Counted from the first letter of the stretch, positions 1 to 11,391 are shown. The stretch is DNA of 64,000 nt from Psilocybe azurescens (GCA_023853785.1 JAJIRX010000533.1:1-64000); one strand, 5' to 3'. Numbers and translations are program-made. Notes: generated from the letters alone by a model not told the origin.

Positions 1-1
1 T

Positions 2-462
2 TGTTAGTTTTGTGATTAAACACTTTGTTTCTAATGTTCTACACTTGATATTTGGACTTGTACAAATGGACACTTAGTTAGAATTCGCTCTTTTCGGTGT
101 TTTTGCACACTGTTCTGTTAATAACTTTTGTAGAGTAAAGTTATTCAAATTCTGATCACTGATCCGGAATCCCTCGTTGAGACGGTTCTGGTGATATATA
201 ATTTGTCACGTAATTATAGGTTTGGTGTTTTGACGCTATTGTGGACACCTATAGTCACGCCTCGCCATTTTAGACACTTAGCCATGTAAAAGACCAGTAT
301 TCCTACTATGTCTGAGGAAACAAAGACACTAGAACAAGATTTGGAGTCTACAGAAGCAATTTACTATTTTCACTTACTTGTCATTGTTGCGCATTTGAGA
401 TTTGACTCTATTGTTACTCATCAGTATAGCTACTGATTTGTGCATTATGTCTATTTCTAACA
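2..462 (+). repeat. 5' LTR of Copia-A
   Basis: The 461-bp repeat matches 4979-5446 over its whole length. Termini are TGTTAG and CTAACA. Against the 3' LTR there are seven small indels and no base substitution. Confidence 0.95.
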
Positions 463-476
463 GGTTATGGGCCCGG
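463..476 (+). promoter_or_regulatory. Primer-binding site, initiator-tRNA-Met half-molecule type
   Basis: The sequence directly after the 5' LTR is GGTTATGGGCCCGG. This is complementary to the anticodon-stem region of eukaryotic initiator tRNA-Met and closely resembles the Drosophila copia site. It therefore implies priming by a cleaved tRNA half rather than by the tRNA 3' end. The match is seen by eye; the host tRNA is not in the window. Confidence 0.75.
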
Positions 477-574
477 GCTTTAAACTTGGCAAAACATTGA
501 TTAAGTCTATTGCTGTCTGATACTAGACTAGTTGGATCCTTGAAACAACACTTGACATTTGAACTTGTTGCAAA

Positions 575-1370
575 ATGTCTTCAGACAACAACACAGTTGC
601 TAAAGTTAAACCATTGTCAAATTCAAACTATCCTGAATGGGCTGGGGAGATGAAGGCATGGTTAATGCGAAATGGACTATGGAGATTGGTATCTGGCAAA
701 GAAGCAAAGCCAGTTGCTAGTGGGGATAAATTCATCAATGAAGAGGTAGTGGCAAAGTGGGAGATGAAGGCAGAGAGGCAGCAGGTGAAATCTACCTGCT
801 TGTGGAGAATGATCAAAGGGTGCACTTTAGAGGGCATGATGAAGATCCAGTCAAGATGTGGGCATTGCTTGAAGCTGCTCACCTGAACAAGAAGCCAGGA
901 GCACGATTCAATGCGTATGACCTGTTCTCTATCAGGAAGCAGGACGACGAATCCCTAGTAACTTTGGGAACCCGAATTGAAAAGGCCATGCAAACTATTC
1001 AGAACTTGCGTCCAGCCGACTTTAAGATTGAGACACTTGATGAAGAGCTTCAGTGCATGGCACTCATACTGCCTTACCTGAGTGACTACAGACATCTTGC
1101 GGTTTCTCTGTTGTTGATGGAAAAGCTGGACAAGTCGGTCATCATGCAGGCGTTCCGCAGCGAAGAGTTGAATCGTCAACGTCAAACAACAGAGTCATTG
1201 AACCAAGTGAAAGCAGGTGGCAGTGGGGGCAAGAAACCATGGGAAGCGAAAACCTGGGCCAAAGGATCGGTGCAATTACTGCAAAGAATTGGGTCATTGG
1301 GTTTTCAACTGTCCAGAGCTGGCAGAAAAGAAAGCAAAGAATGAGAGTGCCAAAAGGCAGAAGAAGAGAA
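575..1370 (+). pseudogene. gag: Copia-A gag (capsid/nucleocapsid), frameshifted
   Basis: The start at 575 (MSSDNNTVAKVKPLSNSNYP) opens a UBN2/DUF4219-like copia Gag, in which the N-terminus reads as L..NY..W...M. The frame changes near 780 and continues as a helical Gag region (KMWALLEAAH...RFNAYDLFSIRKQ). A second change exposes a CCHC zinc knuckle at 1271-1312 (CNYCKELGHWVFNC, spacing CX2CX4HX4C), which packages RNA. A third change near 1360 joins it to the protease frame at 1381. Gag forms the virus-like particle in the cytoplasm. Copia elements normally encode Gag-Pol as one ORF, so these breaks are either mutations or sequence errors. Confidence 0.8.
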
Positions 1371-1380
1371 AGCAGCGGCA

Positions 1381-2226
1381 GTGACAGAATTTGCTGGAAA
1401 GGCAAGTGCTGTTGCTGAACACGAGGTCAATTCTACATCTTCTAACGTATTTCATTGGAACACAGACACAGGCGCCACTTCTAATATGACACCGCATAGA
1501 AACTGGATACGCAATTATACCCCATATAGAGTGCCTATTAGACTAGCGGACCATAGAGTTATATATTCAGAGGGCATTGGTAGTGTTCTGTTCAGACCGT
1601 TAGTTAGAGGAAAACAATATAGAGATGTAGAATTCACTAGAGTACTTCACGTTCCTGCACTTCGTAATAATCTTCTTGCTGTTTTATATTTGACAAAGTA
1701 CAAAGGCATTGATGTACATATTTCTCATGACAAAATGGACTTTTCTTCACAAAAGAAACTCTTGTTTACTGCTACCATTGATACAGACAATATTGGATAT
1801 TTAGATGGCTCTACAGTAGATGTTATGGAAAATGTACATTTGGCTTCGACGCTGCCTCTCGACTTGTCTTTATGGCATAAACGGTTAGGACACCACAACT
1901 ATGATGGGATTAAGTTCATGATAAAGAAAGATCTAGTTGATGGTTTAGTACTGGACTCAAGAGCTTTACCAGATCCTATATGTGAACCATGTCTGGCAGG
2001 AAAGATGCATGCAAATCCATTCCCATCATCAGATAATCGTGCTACAGAGGTCTTGGAATTGATCCACACAGATGTGCATGATGTTGGTATCTTGTCACAT
2101 TCTGGCTATCGTTATTGGGTTTCATTTATTGATGATGCCGAACGCTTTAAAGTGCTTATCCCTATGAAGCGCAAAGCGACACATTCACTTGCTTTAAGAT
2201 GTTCAAAGCTTATGCTGAGAACTTGA
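1381..2226 (+). pseudogene. pol: Copia-A protease, GAG-pre-integrase and N-terminal integrase
   Basis: The protease signature is WNTDTGATSNM with the catalytic Asp of DTG at about 1465. Next comes the GAG-pre-integrase zinc domain (LWHKRLGHHNYDG...CEPCLAGKMH, an HHCC finger) at about 1865-2010. The first Asp of the integrase core lies in ELIHTDVHD at about 2060. The frame ends near 2226. Adding one T in the TTT run near 2192 would continue it directly into the next segment. Protease matures Gag-Pol, and integrase inserts the cDNA. Confidence 0.85.
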
Positions 2227-4094
2227 CTGGCAAAAAGATCAAACGACTTCGGGAGGATAAAGGTGGTGAATACATGTCAAAAGAATTCCAAGAGTACCTG
2301 GATGCATGTGGAATTGTGAGAGAGCATACCTGCAGAAACAGACCACAGCAAAATGGGGTTGCTGAACGTGCAAATAGAACATTTGCTGAAAGGATTGTTG
2401 CATTGCTTGAAGAGTCTGGTCTGTCCAAGAAATTTTGGGCTGAGTGTTTGGCTGCACTTGTGCATGTCTTGAATCGTTGTCCTACATCTGCTGTTATTGG
2501 GAGAACTCCTTATGAAGGTTGGCATCGCAAGAAACCTGATGTCAGTCATTTACGTGTTTGGGGATGTGTTGCATATGTTCACATTCAAAAGGACAAAAGG
2601 AAGAAATTGGGTTCACACATGGAAAAGTGCATCTTTATTGGATATCCAGATGGTTACAAGGGTTGGAAGTTTTACAATCCGGAAACTAAGAAAGTCATTA
2701 TCTGTGAAAGAGCAGACTTTGATGAACGCTACACATATGGTGGAGAATTGATGACATCCAATCAGCATGATGCAATTGAACCCGAACCAATTCCTATCCC
2801 AGAGTCAGAAAATGAACAAGAAGTACTACCACCTGTCTTGCCTGAGGTAGACGAGATTGCACCTCCCACTGGACCTAACCCAGCACCTAAAGTTGACAAA
2901 GGGAAACAGAAAGCGATTGAGCCCACAATTGAAGAGGAGGAGAAGGAAGAGATTGAATTGCCAGGACATACCAAACGTAATGCCAGGATTATTGAAAGTG
3001 ATCCAGAGGAAGAGCCACGGAAGCGTATAAAGCTTCAACCTCATAAACATGTCAAGCCTGTTGCTGCAGTTCGACGTTCCAAACGTCTTGCAACAGGTAA
3101 TAACAAGTCAGTACCAGAACCTGAACCAGTGCCAGAACCAGAACCAGAACCAGAACCAGAGGTCAACCCAGAGGGTTTAACGTCAAGGTATCCGAGACGT
3201 AACCGTAGACCTCCTGGTGAATGGTGGGCAGTCAGAACACCTAAATCTCTTGTTCCTGATTCTGACGATGAGGATGACTCTGAGGATGATGATGAAGAAA
3301 TGGCTAATCCTGTTAGTGTGTCTGCTGATCCACAAACTTATTCAGAAGCCATGAACTCAGAACAGGCAGATCAGTGGCAAGCTGCAATGTTGGAAGAATA
3401 TAACTGGCACTTGGAAAATGGAACTTGGGAAATTGTGGAACTACCTGAAGGGCAGAAGGCAATTGGGTCTAAATGGGTGTATAAGACAAAATATAACGCA
3501 GATGGGTCAATTGAGCGATTTAAAGCACGTGTGGTCGGTAAAGGTTTTAACCAACGACCTGGCCAGGACTACTTTGAAACTTTTGCATCTACTATGCAGC
3601 ATGCTACTGTGCGCGTTGTGATGGCTTTGGCTGCTATTGAAGATATGGAACTCCGTTCTGTGGATATATCGTATGCATTCACAAACAGTGACATTGACGT
3701 TGAGATCTATATGCAGCAGCCACTAGGATTTTTGCAAGGTGGAAAAAGCACAGTCTGTAGGCTTAACAAGTCCATTTATGGGTTAAAGCAGTCATCACGT
3801 CTATGGAGTGAAACACTTGGAAAGGTCTTGCTTGAACTTGGGTTTCAGAAGACTTATAGTGATGCATCACTCTATATATATGATAGAGATAATATCAAAA
3901 TCATTGTGCCCATATTTGTGGATGACATCACTTTGGCTTCAAAGTCTCAGGTGGCTCTTGACAACTTTGTTATTGAACTTGGAAAGCATTTCAAACTAAG
4001 GGACCTGGGTGCAACCAAATTTTGTTGGGGGTTGAGATTACAAGAAAAAGGGAAGAGCACAAGCTATATTTGTCACAGCGCCAATATATTGTGA
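2199..4094 (+). pseudogene. pol: Copia-A integrase core and reverse transcriptase
   Basis: This holds the remaining integrase DDE residues (REDKGGEY and VAERANRT), an acidic PE-repeat linker at about 2780-3320 with (EP)n tracts, and then the RVT_2 reverse transcriptase. The RT begins near WQAAMLEEYN and includes KWVYKTKYNADG, RFKARVVGKGFNQ and the active-site box IFVDDITL, where copia elements usually have YVDD. At the 3' end the frame leaves the conserved path at the T4 run near 4020. One extra T would restore LLGVEI. The product copies RNA to cDNA in the particle. Confidence 0.88.
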
Positions 4095-4099
4095 ACAAA

Positions 4100-4936
4100 T
4101 TGGAGGAGTTTGGAATGGCTGATTGCAAACCCGTTGGTACCCTATGCTACCAGGATTGAAGTTAATGTCAGAGCAGAGTCCTTCGAGTTCTGAAGAAAAG
4201 AGAGATGGATGACATCCCATATATTTCTGCCGTTGGATCTCTTATGTATTTGGCTACCATGACCCGGCCTGACATTGCTTATACAGTCAGTGTGTTGGCA
4301 AGATTCAATCACAACCCTGGCATGGAACACTGGAAAGCTGTTAAGCACTTGTTTAGGTACTTGCAGGGCACAAAGGAGATGAGGTTGGAATATGGACCAG
4401 ACCCCTCACTTGGAGATGAACTGTTTGCCACATATAGTGATGCAGACCATGGAGGGGATAAGGATAGTGGAAAGTCGACAGGTGGTTATTTGGTGAAGAT
4501 TGGGTCAGGAGTGGTTTCATGGAGGAGCAAGCTGCAACCTGTTGTGACAAGGTCAACAACAGAGGCAGAGTTTATAGCTGCTGGAGCAGCTGGCATGGAA
4601 ATCCGGTGGATTCAAAAGTTGTTGAAGGAGTTGGGGTACACACCATCTGCACCAGCCAAGTTGTATATGGACAATCAGTCATCTATGTCTGTTGCAAAGA
4701 ATCCTGAACATCATGGAAGGATGAAACACTTGGACTTATGTTTTTACTGGTTGCGAGATCAGGTGGCAATGAAGAGAATGCAACCCTTATATTTGGCGGA
4801 CCGAGGATATGCCAGCCGACTTGTTAACAAAAGCTCTACCCAAGCCACAGGTTCAGAAGTTGCGAGAATTAATGGGATTAGTGATGGGGAAGGAAGAATG
4901 AGGAGATGTATCATCAGGGGGTTGTTTTGGATGTGA
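4100..4936 (+). pseudogene. pol: Copia-A RNase H domain
   Basis: The open frame starts at 4205 (MDDIPYISAVGSLMYLATMT), but homology begins upstream (VNKLEEFGMADCKP) in another frame, with a C3 run at 4140 where C4 is needed. RNase HI acidic residues are in YSDADHGG, TEAEF and MDNQS. Near 4798 a further 1-bp change takes the frame off the usual ending TEDMPADLLTKAL, which is present in the neighbouring frame and stops near 4900. RNase H degrades the RNA template and leaves the polypurine primer. Confidence 0.85.
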
Positions 4937-4978
4937 TTCAACATCTTATGGATTATGGAAGTGTTTTATCAGGGGTTG

Positions 4979-5446
4979 TGTTAGTTTTTGTGATTAAACA
5001 CTTTGTTTCTAATGTTCTACACTTGATATTTGGACTTGTACAAATGGACACTTAGTTAGAATTCGCTCTTTTCGGTGTTTTTGCACACTGTTCTGTTAAT
5101 AACTTTTGTAGAGTAAAGTTATTCAAATTCTGATCACTGATCCGGAATCCCCTCGTTGAGACGGTTCTGGTGATATATAATTTGTCACGTAATTATAGGT
5201 TTGGTGTTTTGACGCAATATTGTGGACACCTATAGTCACGCCTCGCCATTTTTAGACACTTAGCCATGTAAAGACCAGTATTCCTACTATGTCTGAGGAA
5301 ACAAAGACACTAGAACAAGATTTGGAGTCTACAGAAGCAATTTACTATTTTCACTCATACTTGTCATTGTTGCGCATTTGAGATTTGACTCTATTGTTAC
5401 TCATCAGTATAGCTACTGATTTGTGCATTATTGTCTATTTCTAACA
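4979..5446 (+). repeat. 3' LTR of Copia-A
   Basis: The 468-bp repeat is the partner of 2-462. It begins just after ATCAGGGGTTG, a weak polypurine tract. It ends CTAACA at 5446, followed by tcaat. Confidence 0.95.
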
Positions 5447-5690
5447 TCAATACTACATGCTCCAAAAAGAAATTTGTTGATTTCTCCCTTCTCCATGTAG
5501 TTGATTTTTGTCCATTTGAATAAATTCTATGTTTTCTCAAAGAAAAGATGGATTCACAGTTCAAATTTTTGCGAGGAATTAGATTTAATTATCCTCTATC
5601 AATTCTCCAGAATTCATGTTAATTGAATATCTATTCATTTTTCTATTCCCAATTTACGTGTGCGACATCACTTTTGTACACCACGAGTAT
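5447..5690. other. Spacer between the two copia elements
   Basis: AT-rich sequence without a recognisable gene. The ORF that starts at 5623 has no copia homology before about 5690, so this spacer may be the breakpoint where Copia-B was truncated. Confidence 0.5.
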
Positions 5691-6546
5691 ACAGGATCAT
5701 CATTCCAAAGTCATTTCCATTTCACAAACTGCCTACATTAATCAACTACTCAAGAAATTTGGTCTGGAGGATGTAAACCCAGTCACTACTCCCATGGACC
5801 CAAATGTGAAGCTCGACAATACAGACTTACCTCAAGAAAAATTGGACAAGCAGGGGGAGCAGCTAGAACAAGCCAGTGCTAGCTATGCAACACTTATAGG
5901 ATCGCTTATGTATTTAGCAATTGGAACCCGGCCAGACATCGCATTTTCTGTCCAGAAACTTGCACAGTTCACCAAGAACCCTCAGAAACAGCATTGGACA
6001 GCTGTTAAACGAATATTTCGCTACCTTAAAGGTACTCGAGACTACAAACTCACCTATGGTCATGAAACCGAGGAAATCAACCAAGAATTAAATATTTACT
6101 GTGATGCAGATTGGGCTTCAGATAGAGACAGGAAATCTATCAGTGGATACATTATCAAACTAGCTGGAGGCGCTGTTGCTTGGAGTGCAAAGAAACAGAG
6201 CACAGTGGCTCTTTCAACTGCAGAAGCAGAGTACACTGCTGCTACTCACTGCGCAAAACAGGTACTCTGGCACAGAACATTATTCACGGAATTAGGAATT
6301 GATATTCCTACTACCTCAACTATATTCTCAGACAACCAAGCAGCTGTCTCAATCGCTCACCACCCGGAATTTTATTCCAAAACCAAACACATTGACATCT
6401 CCCTCCACTTTCTTCGTGATCTTGTCCAGAATGGCACCCTCAATTTAGTTTATATTAACACCAGAGAAAATATAGCAGATCTATTCACCAAGGGACTACC
6501 TAGGACATTACACCAGGACCTCACATTCGAAATTGGAGTATTTTAG
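5623..6546 (+). pseudogene. Copia-B: C-terminal RT/RNase H remnant of a second copia family
   Basis: Copia homology runs from about 5690 (VISISQTAYINQLLKKFGLE) to the stop at 6546 with no frame break. It includes the RT-connection motif GSLMYLAIGTRPDIAFSV and the RNase H residues of CDADWASD, TAEAEY and SDNQAAV. The ending NIADLFTKGLP is canonical for copia Pol. The first 20 or so codons look like junk read-through, so the start at 5623 is not a real protein start. Gag, protease, integrase and most of RT are missing. The clean frame contrasts with the heavily shifted Copia-A beside it. Confidence 0.85.
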
Positions 6547-6567
6547 AGATGCCCGAGCAAGGGGGAG

Positions 6568-6767
6568 TGTTGGGAATGTGCTCGGACATTCCACAGTCCA
6601 TCCTGTAGATATTATTTTATCTTATTAATTGTCTTACTAATAATCTCTCGGCCTCGGCTATGCCATACATAGAAATAATTAGACGCTGGTAGAGTATTCT
6701 AGTTACAGTAGATACATGTATATAAGTAGCTGCGAAGTTTGTACAATAAAATTAAGAATTCCAAACA
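6568..6767 (+). repeat. 3' LTR of Copia-B (about 200 bp)
   Basis: It follows the purine tract AAGGGGGAG. It starts TGTTGGGAAT and ends ATTCCAAACA, a near-perfect inverted pair. A TATA-like TATATAAG lies near 6719 and a polyadenylation-type AATAAA at 6745-6750, both suitably placed. A 7-bp-arm inverted repeat (GGAATGT/ACATTCC) sits near its left edge. No 5' copy is present, so the boundary rests on termini and position. Confidence 0.75.
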
Positions 6768-6816
6768 TAAATTGTCAATAAATAGCAATAATAATAATAA
6801 ATACCATGATCAGGGC

Positions 6817-8067
6817 CTACAGTGGAAGAGGCATCATCTCGATGTACATGGCCTGCAGCAATAGTGGTGCACACAACCAAACCATCAGCAGCAGTGAGAG
6901 GGCCACTGCTGTGGTCGGAGATTCCCATAGAATAATCAACAGCAGCCACAGTGGTGGAAGGTGCACTGGACTGATGTGGTGGTAGGCCTGAAGGCTTGGA
7001 AAGGAACTCACTATCAGCAGCAGCAGTGGGAAGCACACTGCGCTGACTATGAGGCTTGCCTTTGGGTGGGCCATATTGAACACCAGGTTTGATGGGTGCA
7101 GAAGGGGTGCATCATCATCATCATCGTCAGTAGTGGTACCCTGAGAAGGGGCAGGGGAGGCACTGTCCTCACTGCTGCTGCTGTCCTCGTTCTCCATGGT
7201 CTTCTTGGCCTTGGTCCCTGTGATCTCCGGCTCCTGCACTACCCGTGCACAGCTGTTGGACACAGTGGGAGGGGGAGGGAGAATGGAGGAGGTGGGAGAA
7301 CAAGGAGGGCACTCAGGAGGGGCTACCGAGGTGGCAGCCCCATCGAGCTTCCGCGCAACACTAAAAAAATAAACAAAAAATTAATATATCTGAATGAAAA
7401 AGGGAGGGGGCATGCTTACGGTTTGAGGTGGGTGGGGGCCCTTTGCAGCCTCTGTGGCGTCCTCCTGATGTCGCTGTGTCGATGTTTTGCGGCTGTGGGA
7501 TGAATTGGTTAGCACCGGAAATGCAAGCAAAATGCAAGCACACGACGTTTTCGAGGGTGCCTTGCCTCTTCTGGCACCCTTCCCCATTCCCTTTCCTCTC
7601 GCTGCTGCCCCTTTTGCACCCTTCCTACCCCCTTTCGCAATCGCGAATTGCCTCTTCATGGTCATGGGCGGCGGCGTCATCCCTCTGGTTGTCCTCTGTG
7701 CGGTCTGCAGCGTCGTTGTTGTCCTCACCCTCGTCGGCCTCCCGCTCTCCTTCCCCAGCTGCGGTTTTCGTCCATTTGGTGGCCGACTCGTCAACGTTTG
7801 ACTGGTTCCACTTGCGGGAAACATGCGGCTTGGGAGGGGAAAGAGGGGGAGCCGCAATAGTGGCGGTGTGTGATTTGAGGCGCAGCTCGCGCTCGCTGGG
7901 TGGCGGTGGGGCGTTTCATAGAGAGAGGAAGGAGGGGAGAGGGAGAGGATCAACGTTTGGGTGGTGGGGAAGGAGGGGAGGGGAGAGTGGATGGGGGAAA
8001 GGGAAGCAAGACTCAAACTGACAAAGTGGTGATGTAACATGGAAACCGTGATGCCGGCTGTTTCCAA
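6817..8067 (-). pseudogene. E0 charged N-terminal coding region (companion-like gene), broken
   Basis: Two minus-strand pieces look coding. 7381-8067 holds a basic G/K/R-rich segment (GGRKGAKGAAARGKGMGKG). 6817-7263 holds an acidic Ser/Asp segment (MENEDSSSSEDSASPAPSQG, then a run of Asp), and a neighbouring frame continues with Ser/Thr-rich sequence. A polypyrimidine, intron-like stretch separates them near 7340-7380. Composition and position match the N-termini of the companion genes in E1 and E4. I recognise no domain. The overlapping plus-strand ORFs are probably shadows of this GC-rich region. Confidence 0.4.
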
Positions 8068-8451
8068 GATGCCGAAATCATGCGTGTTTGATGGACAGAT
8101 TTTCGGACCGTTTAAGGGTCCAAAAATATGTCCGGCTGATCAGTATCCCATCAAACGGTTACCAATCAATCAAAATTGTACATAAATTAATTAATTGATT
8201 CTAATCTACATCATAATGATCGTAACAGTGAGCACCATGCAGATGCCAGTCCATTTTCGGTTCTGTTCTCGGTTCTGTTCTGGGGTAATCTGTTTAATTC
8301 CGCTGCAGAATCCGCCATTCCGCCGGAATTGATAATAAATAATATGGCAGGGCCCTGTGCCATATTTCTGCCCTCATTCCCAGCCGGAATGGCGGATTCG
8401 CAGCGGACTCCGGTGGACTCCGGCTGGAATATGTGGGGACACAAAAGCCCT
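8068..8451. repeat. E0 right subterminal region with inverted repeats
   Basis: It is non-coding. A pair of arms around TCCGCCATTCCG (about 8309) and CGGAATGGCGGA (about 8387) are reverse complements. Between them is a near-palindrome around ATATGGCAGGGCCCTG. GGACTCCGG repeats run up to the element end. These are typical of DNA-transposon ends that bind transposase. Confidence 0.5.
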
Positions 8452-10320
8452 CCCATAACCATAGGAAAAGAGCCACAGGAACATCTGAGGGTAGGCTTGT
8501 GGATTATCGTACATTGATTGAGGAGTACTGTTGTGACCTATTCCAAGAAACCTGCCCTCATTTTCTATATGTCGAAGAGCACAGGCCTTTAGTGCTTGTA
8601 TCGTCATGTTCCCGTAGTCAGCACCACTTAAACCGTGAACATTAAAAGGGCATGGTCCCTCTGAAGACCCTTCTTCCTGTTCAGCATCATGCACACTCAT
8701 TATTGCAGCTATATAATTAGAATCATCATCCTTTCTTCAAAAATCAACAGTAACAGGGACACCTACAAGAGGATATGACTCTATATTTTCCTTCAATATT
8801 TCTAGATCAGTGTGATCGCAATGGTTTAATTTGAGCCATTCCAGTGCCTCCACAACCTTGTTACGACGAACGAGCATTGGAGAGCGATTGAAGTCGTCTT
8901 CAGTTGGCTGTGACAGTCCAGTAAATACAAAAGCCAGTACTTCATTCATCTCAGTTCTCAAAGGAGGCAGTTTGTGATATACCTTAACAGTAGGATTGGA
9001 ATACATTATTACATTAGCTGTCATCTTAGCTCTGCCTGATGACACCCTGACAAGACAGCGGTTATGCCGAATTCGCAATACCATCATACACTCAGCAAAT
9101 GACATACCTTGTAGCTGCGGAGGAACATTGCCCAACCAAAGACTATTAGCGAGTGCATATTTCGGCACATGATCACGATGTATGGCACTCGCACAAGATG
9201 TGCAAATAGATGAACAAGTATTGTCTAACACAGGGCCAGGTATATCTTGGATCGGCTCGTGTGCATATTTTCTCTCTACTCGTGTAGCACCATTGACCAC
9301 GAGAATGTCTAAAGGATGATTGAATTCTGATTGATTCAGTAAATCTGTACATGGCCAAAGAAGACCACATACCATACAACTGCCTTCTTCCAAGACAGAG
9401 GGCGATGAATCCGAGCAAAATCCATTTATGATATTCTCGACAAGCTCTTTATCTGGCGGTGGAGGAGGAAAAACAGGCAACATGGTTATATCATTGAACT
9501 GAGTGTCACAATCTAATTGAGTATGGTTATTGACAGCATTGCAGACAGTGGGTTCCATGATAATGTCATCAACATTACTTCTCGATAGTCTCTTCTGCTG
9601 TCTATTGTATATGCACTTGAGCTCTAATGAGTCAGCATCAACAGGTCTGCTTTCAGTTCGTTCAAAGACGCAAACATGATCTGTGCAGACACCGCACAAA
9701 TGATTGCCTATAGATTCATTTAACTGCGATCTGGACATTCTAGATGTCTGCTGTAGTATTCCATGCATTTTGGATATCAACACAATATCTGAGACAGACA
9801 GCCACATAGTAGCTTCAAGTAAAGAAAACCTTCCCAACACAAAACAACGACTGCCAGTAACTTTTTCATTGAGAACACTGGACAGTTGCTCAGTGTTTGT
9901 CAGATACTTAACAAATCTGTATTGAGAATTGTCATTGAATGATATGCAGGCATCATGTACAACCACACGATCCTTCAGTAAATCTGGAGAAACAAAATGG
10001 ATAGGCCTCTTAATGTCATTGGATGGACATTGTGACGTGGATCGACTGACCTTTGCATTGCCGCGGTTACCAGCAGCTTCAAATGCACATACATGGCACA
10101 TACATGTAGAGCATGTATGTTCTCTGATGGCATCCAATATATGATTGCGAGTGGTCTTTGTTGTGAGTCGAGATATGCCATGAATCTTTGCAATAGATAG
10201 TAGCTCTGCAACATTCAGCCACTGAGAGCATTCATAAAGGGTGAACCTGGCAAGAACCACACTGTTATCATCAAACGTGGACTGTAAGAGATTGTCTGTG
10301 AGCAGATATCTGACAAATCA
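8452..10320 (-). pseudogene. Helitron Rep/helicase N-terminal region with DUF6570, truncated
   Basis: The long open frame 8737-10260 carries Cys-rich segments (CSTCMCHVCAFE and CGVCTDHVCVFE, two similar modules). It then has a DUF6570-like region at about 8760-9200 with PKYALANSLWLGNVPPQL, NRCLVRVSSGRAKM and RRNKVVEALEWLKLNHCD. These are hallmarks of the N-terminus of basidiomycete Helitron helicases. The next frame, 8455-8700, continues the family with EEGPCPFNVHG-like and YPQMFLWLFSYGYG sequence and is then cut by the end of E0 at 8451. The Rep catalytic and helicase parts are absent. Rolling-circle transposition would have been its role. Confidence 0.75.
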
Positions 10321-10916
10321 ATAGGTGGCAGTAGAATCAAAAGTAGCACACCCATCCAGTCTTATTACATGCAGCCCTAGCATGTCTGAAGATACGATGC
10401 GGGACACCCCCACCTTGTAATACATCATAATTGAACGTATGACGATCAATAGCGGTGCCAGATAGAGTGTAATCTGGATTGAAAGCGCTGAATTTATTTG
10501 GGTGAACATCTGACTGCATGTCAATACCAGGAACATGCAAATATGAGACATGGGGACCTGCAGAGAGTTGTACAGCACATATAAACCAGAAAAATAATTG
10601 TACATAAAACATGTTTCGCGCTGCCATTGGACTGTTCATGTTACCGCTGGTAGGTAGGGACATACACAACCGATGAAAGTGTTTAGAACATGGTATGATA
10701 TGGCAAAATAGCATCAAAGATACCAACATACCAAATCTTGTAATATGTGTCATAGATGTGCACCATCTATGATCATGGTCTACAATGTTATTGGAAAGTA
10801 GAGGATGCAAAGTACATGTCTCATGACACTCTGGTTTAATACATAGTAGCCAATAAACACAAATAACCTGATGGGAAATAGCAACATGAAAGCTTTCAAG
10901 CATGCACATGGGTAAT
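10321..10916 (-). other. Upstream part of the Helitron-like region, coding status unclear
   Basis: Minus-strand segments such as GPHVSYLHVPGIDMQSDVHP and GVPHRIFRHARAACNKTG look exon-like but have no recognised domain. The stretch is contiguous with 17337 onward once Gypsy-1 is removed. Confidence 0.3.
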
Positions 10917-11391
10917 TGTTACAACTTCAAGCTTATATTCACGTGCGTGGATAAAGCCGACAGTCAAGTAGTCAAGAACAGCAAGTTCCAAGCGGTGTCA
11001 AGTAAGAGGAGGTTAGATTCTCAAGAACTAGCTAAAGAATACAATGGATCTTTCCTAGTATAAATACTATGAACTGTACAGCAAGTTGAAACGAGTTTGA
11101 ATGTTCATCAGCAGATGTATATAAGAATAGAGGAAACAGATCAATTGTTCATCGAAAGATGTATCATAAAAGATGGAAGTGAAAGGAAACAGATCAAACG
11201 TTCATCAAAAGATGTATCATAAAAGATGGAAGTGAAAGTCCATCAGAGATATGATGGAGTTTCATAGAATGATAGAAAACAAAGTTCATCAGAGCAGATG
11301 ATGCTGTATCAATGATGTGAAGGATGACAAAGAAAAGGAAAAGAAAAGAAAAGAAAAGAGAAAGGGAAAAGAAAAAAGACTTGTCGTAACA
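10917..11391 (-). repeat. 3' LTR of Gypsy-1
   Basis: The termini on the plus strand are TGTTAC and GTAACA. 474 of 475 bases equal the other LTR. The purine-rich GAAAAGAAAAG tract near 11330-11380 forms part of U3. Confidence 0.95.

Larger units (their letters stand above)
2..5446 (+). mobile_element. Ty1/copia LTR retrotransposon, full length (Copia-A)
   Basis: Both LTRs are in the window (2-462 and 4979-5446), each starting TGTTAG and ending CTAACA, a perfect short inverted repeat. The internal order is gag, protease, integrase, reverse transcriptase, RNase H, which is the Pseudoviridae (copia) order. A primer-binding site follows the 5' LTR. The 5-bp target duplication cannot be tested because only one base precedes the element; the base at 1 (t) agrees with the last base of tcaat at 5447-5451. 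The coding region is split by about six frameshifts, several in homopolymer runs. LTR similarity would make this a young insertion. Confidence 0.95.
6768..8451 (-). mobile_element. E0: 3' remnant of a KDZ-like element, left end lost
   Basis: The right end reads GGACACAAAAGCCCT at 8451. It resembles the right ends of E1 (GGACAGTAAAGACCT) and A (GTGTAAAGACCT). Inside it are GGACTCCGG-type repeats (8395-8432) and a GC-rich charged gene start on the minus strand, the same architecture as E1, A and E4. Its left part abuts the Copia-B LTR. The right end falls inside a Helitron coding sequence. Classification as KDZ-like rests on structure only, because no transposase domain remains. Confidence 0.5.

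Noticed and set aside
7096..8021. Plus-strand frames of 104-197 residues in E0
   Set aside because: They overlap the more plausible minus-strand charged gene and have no start context or homology.
8452..10916. Helitron termini (5' TC, 3' hairpin-CTRR)
   Set aside because: No convincing hairpin-CTRR end could be placed; both Helitron pieces are internal fragments cut by other elements.
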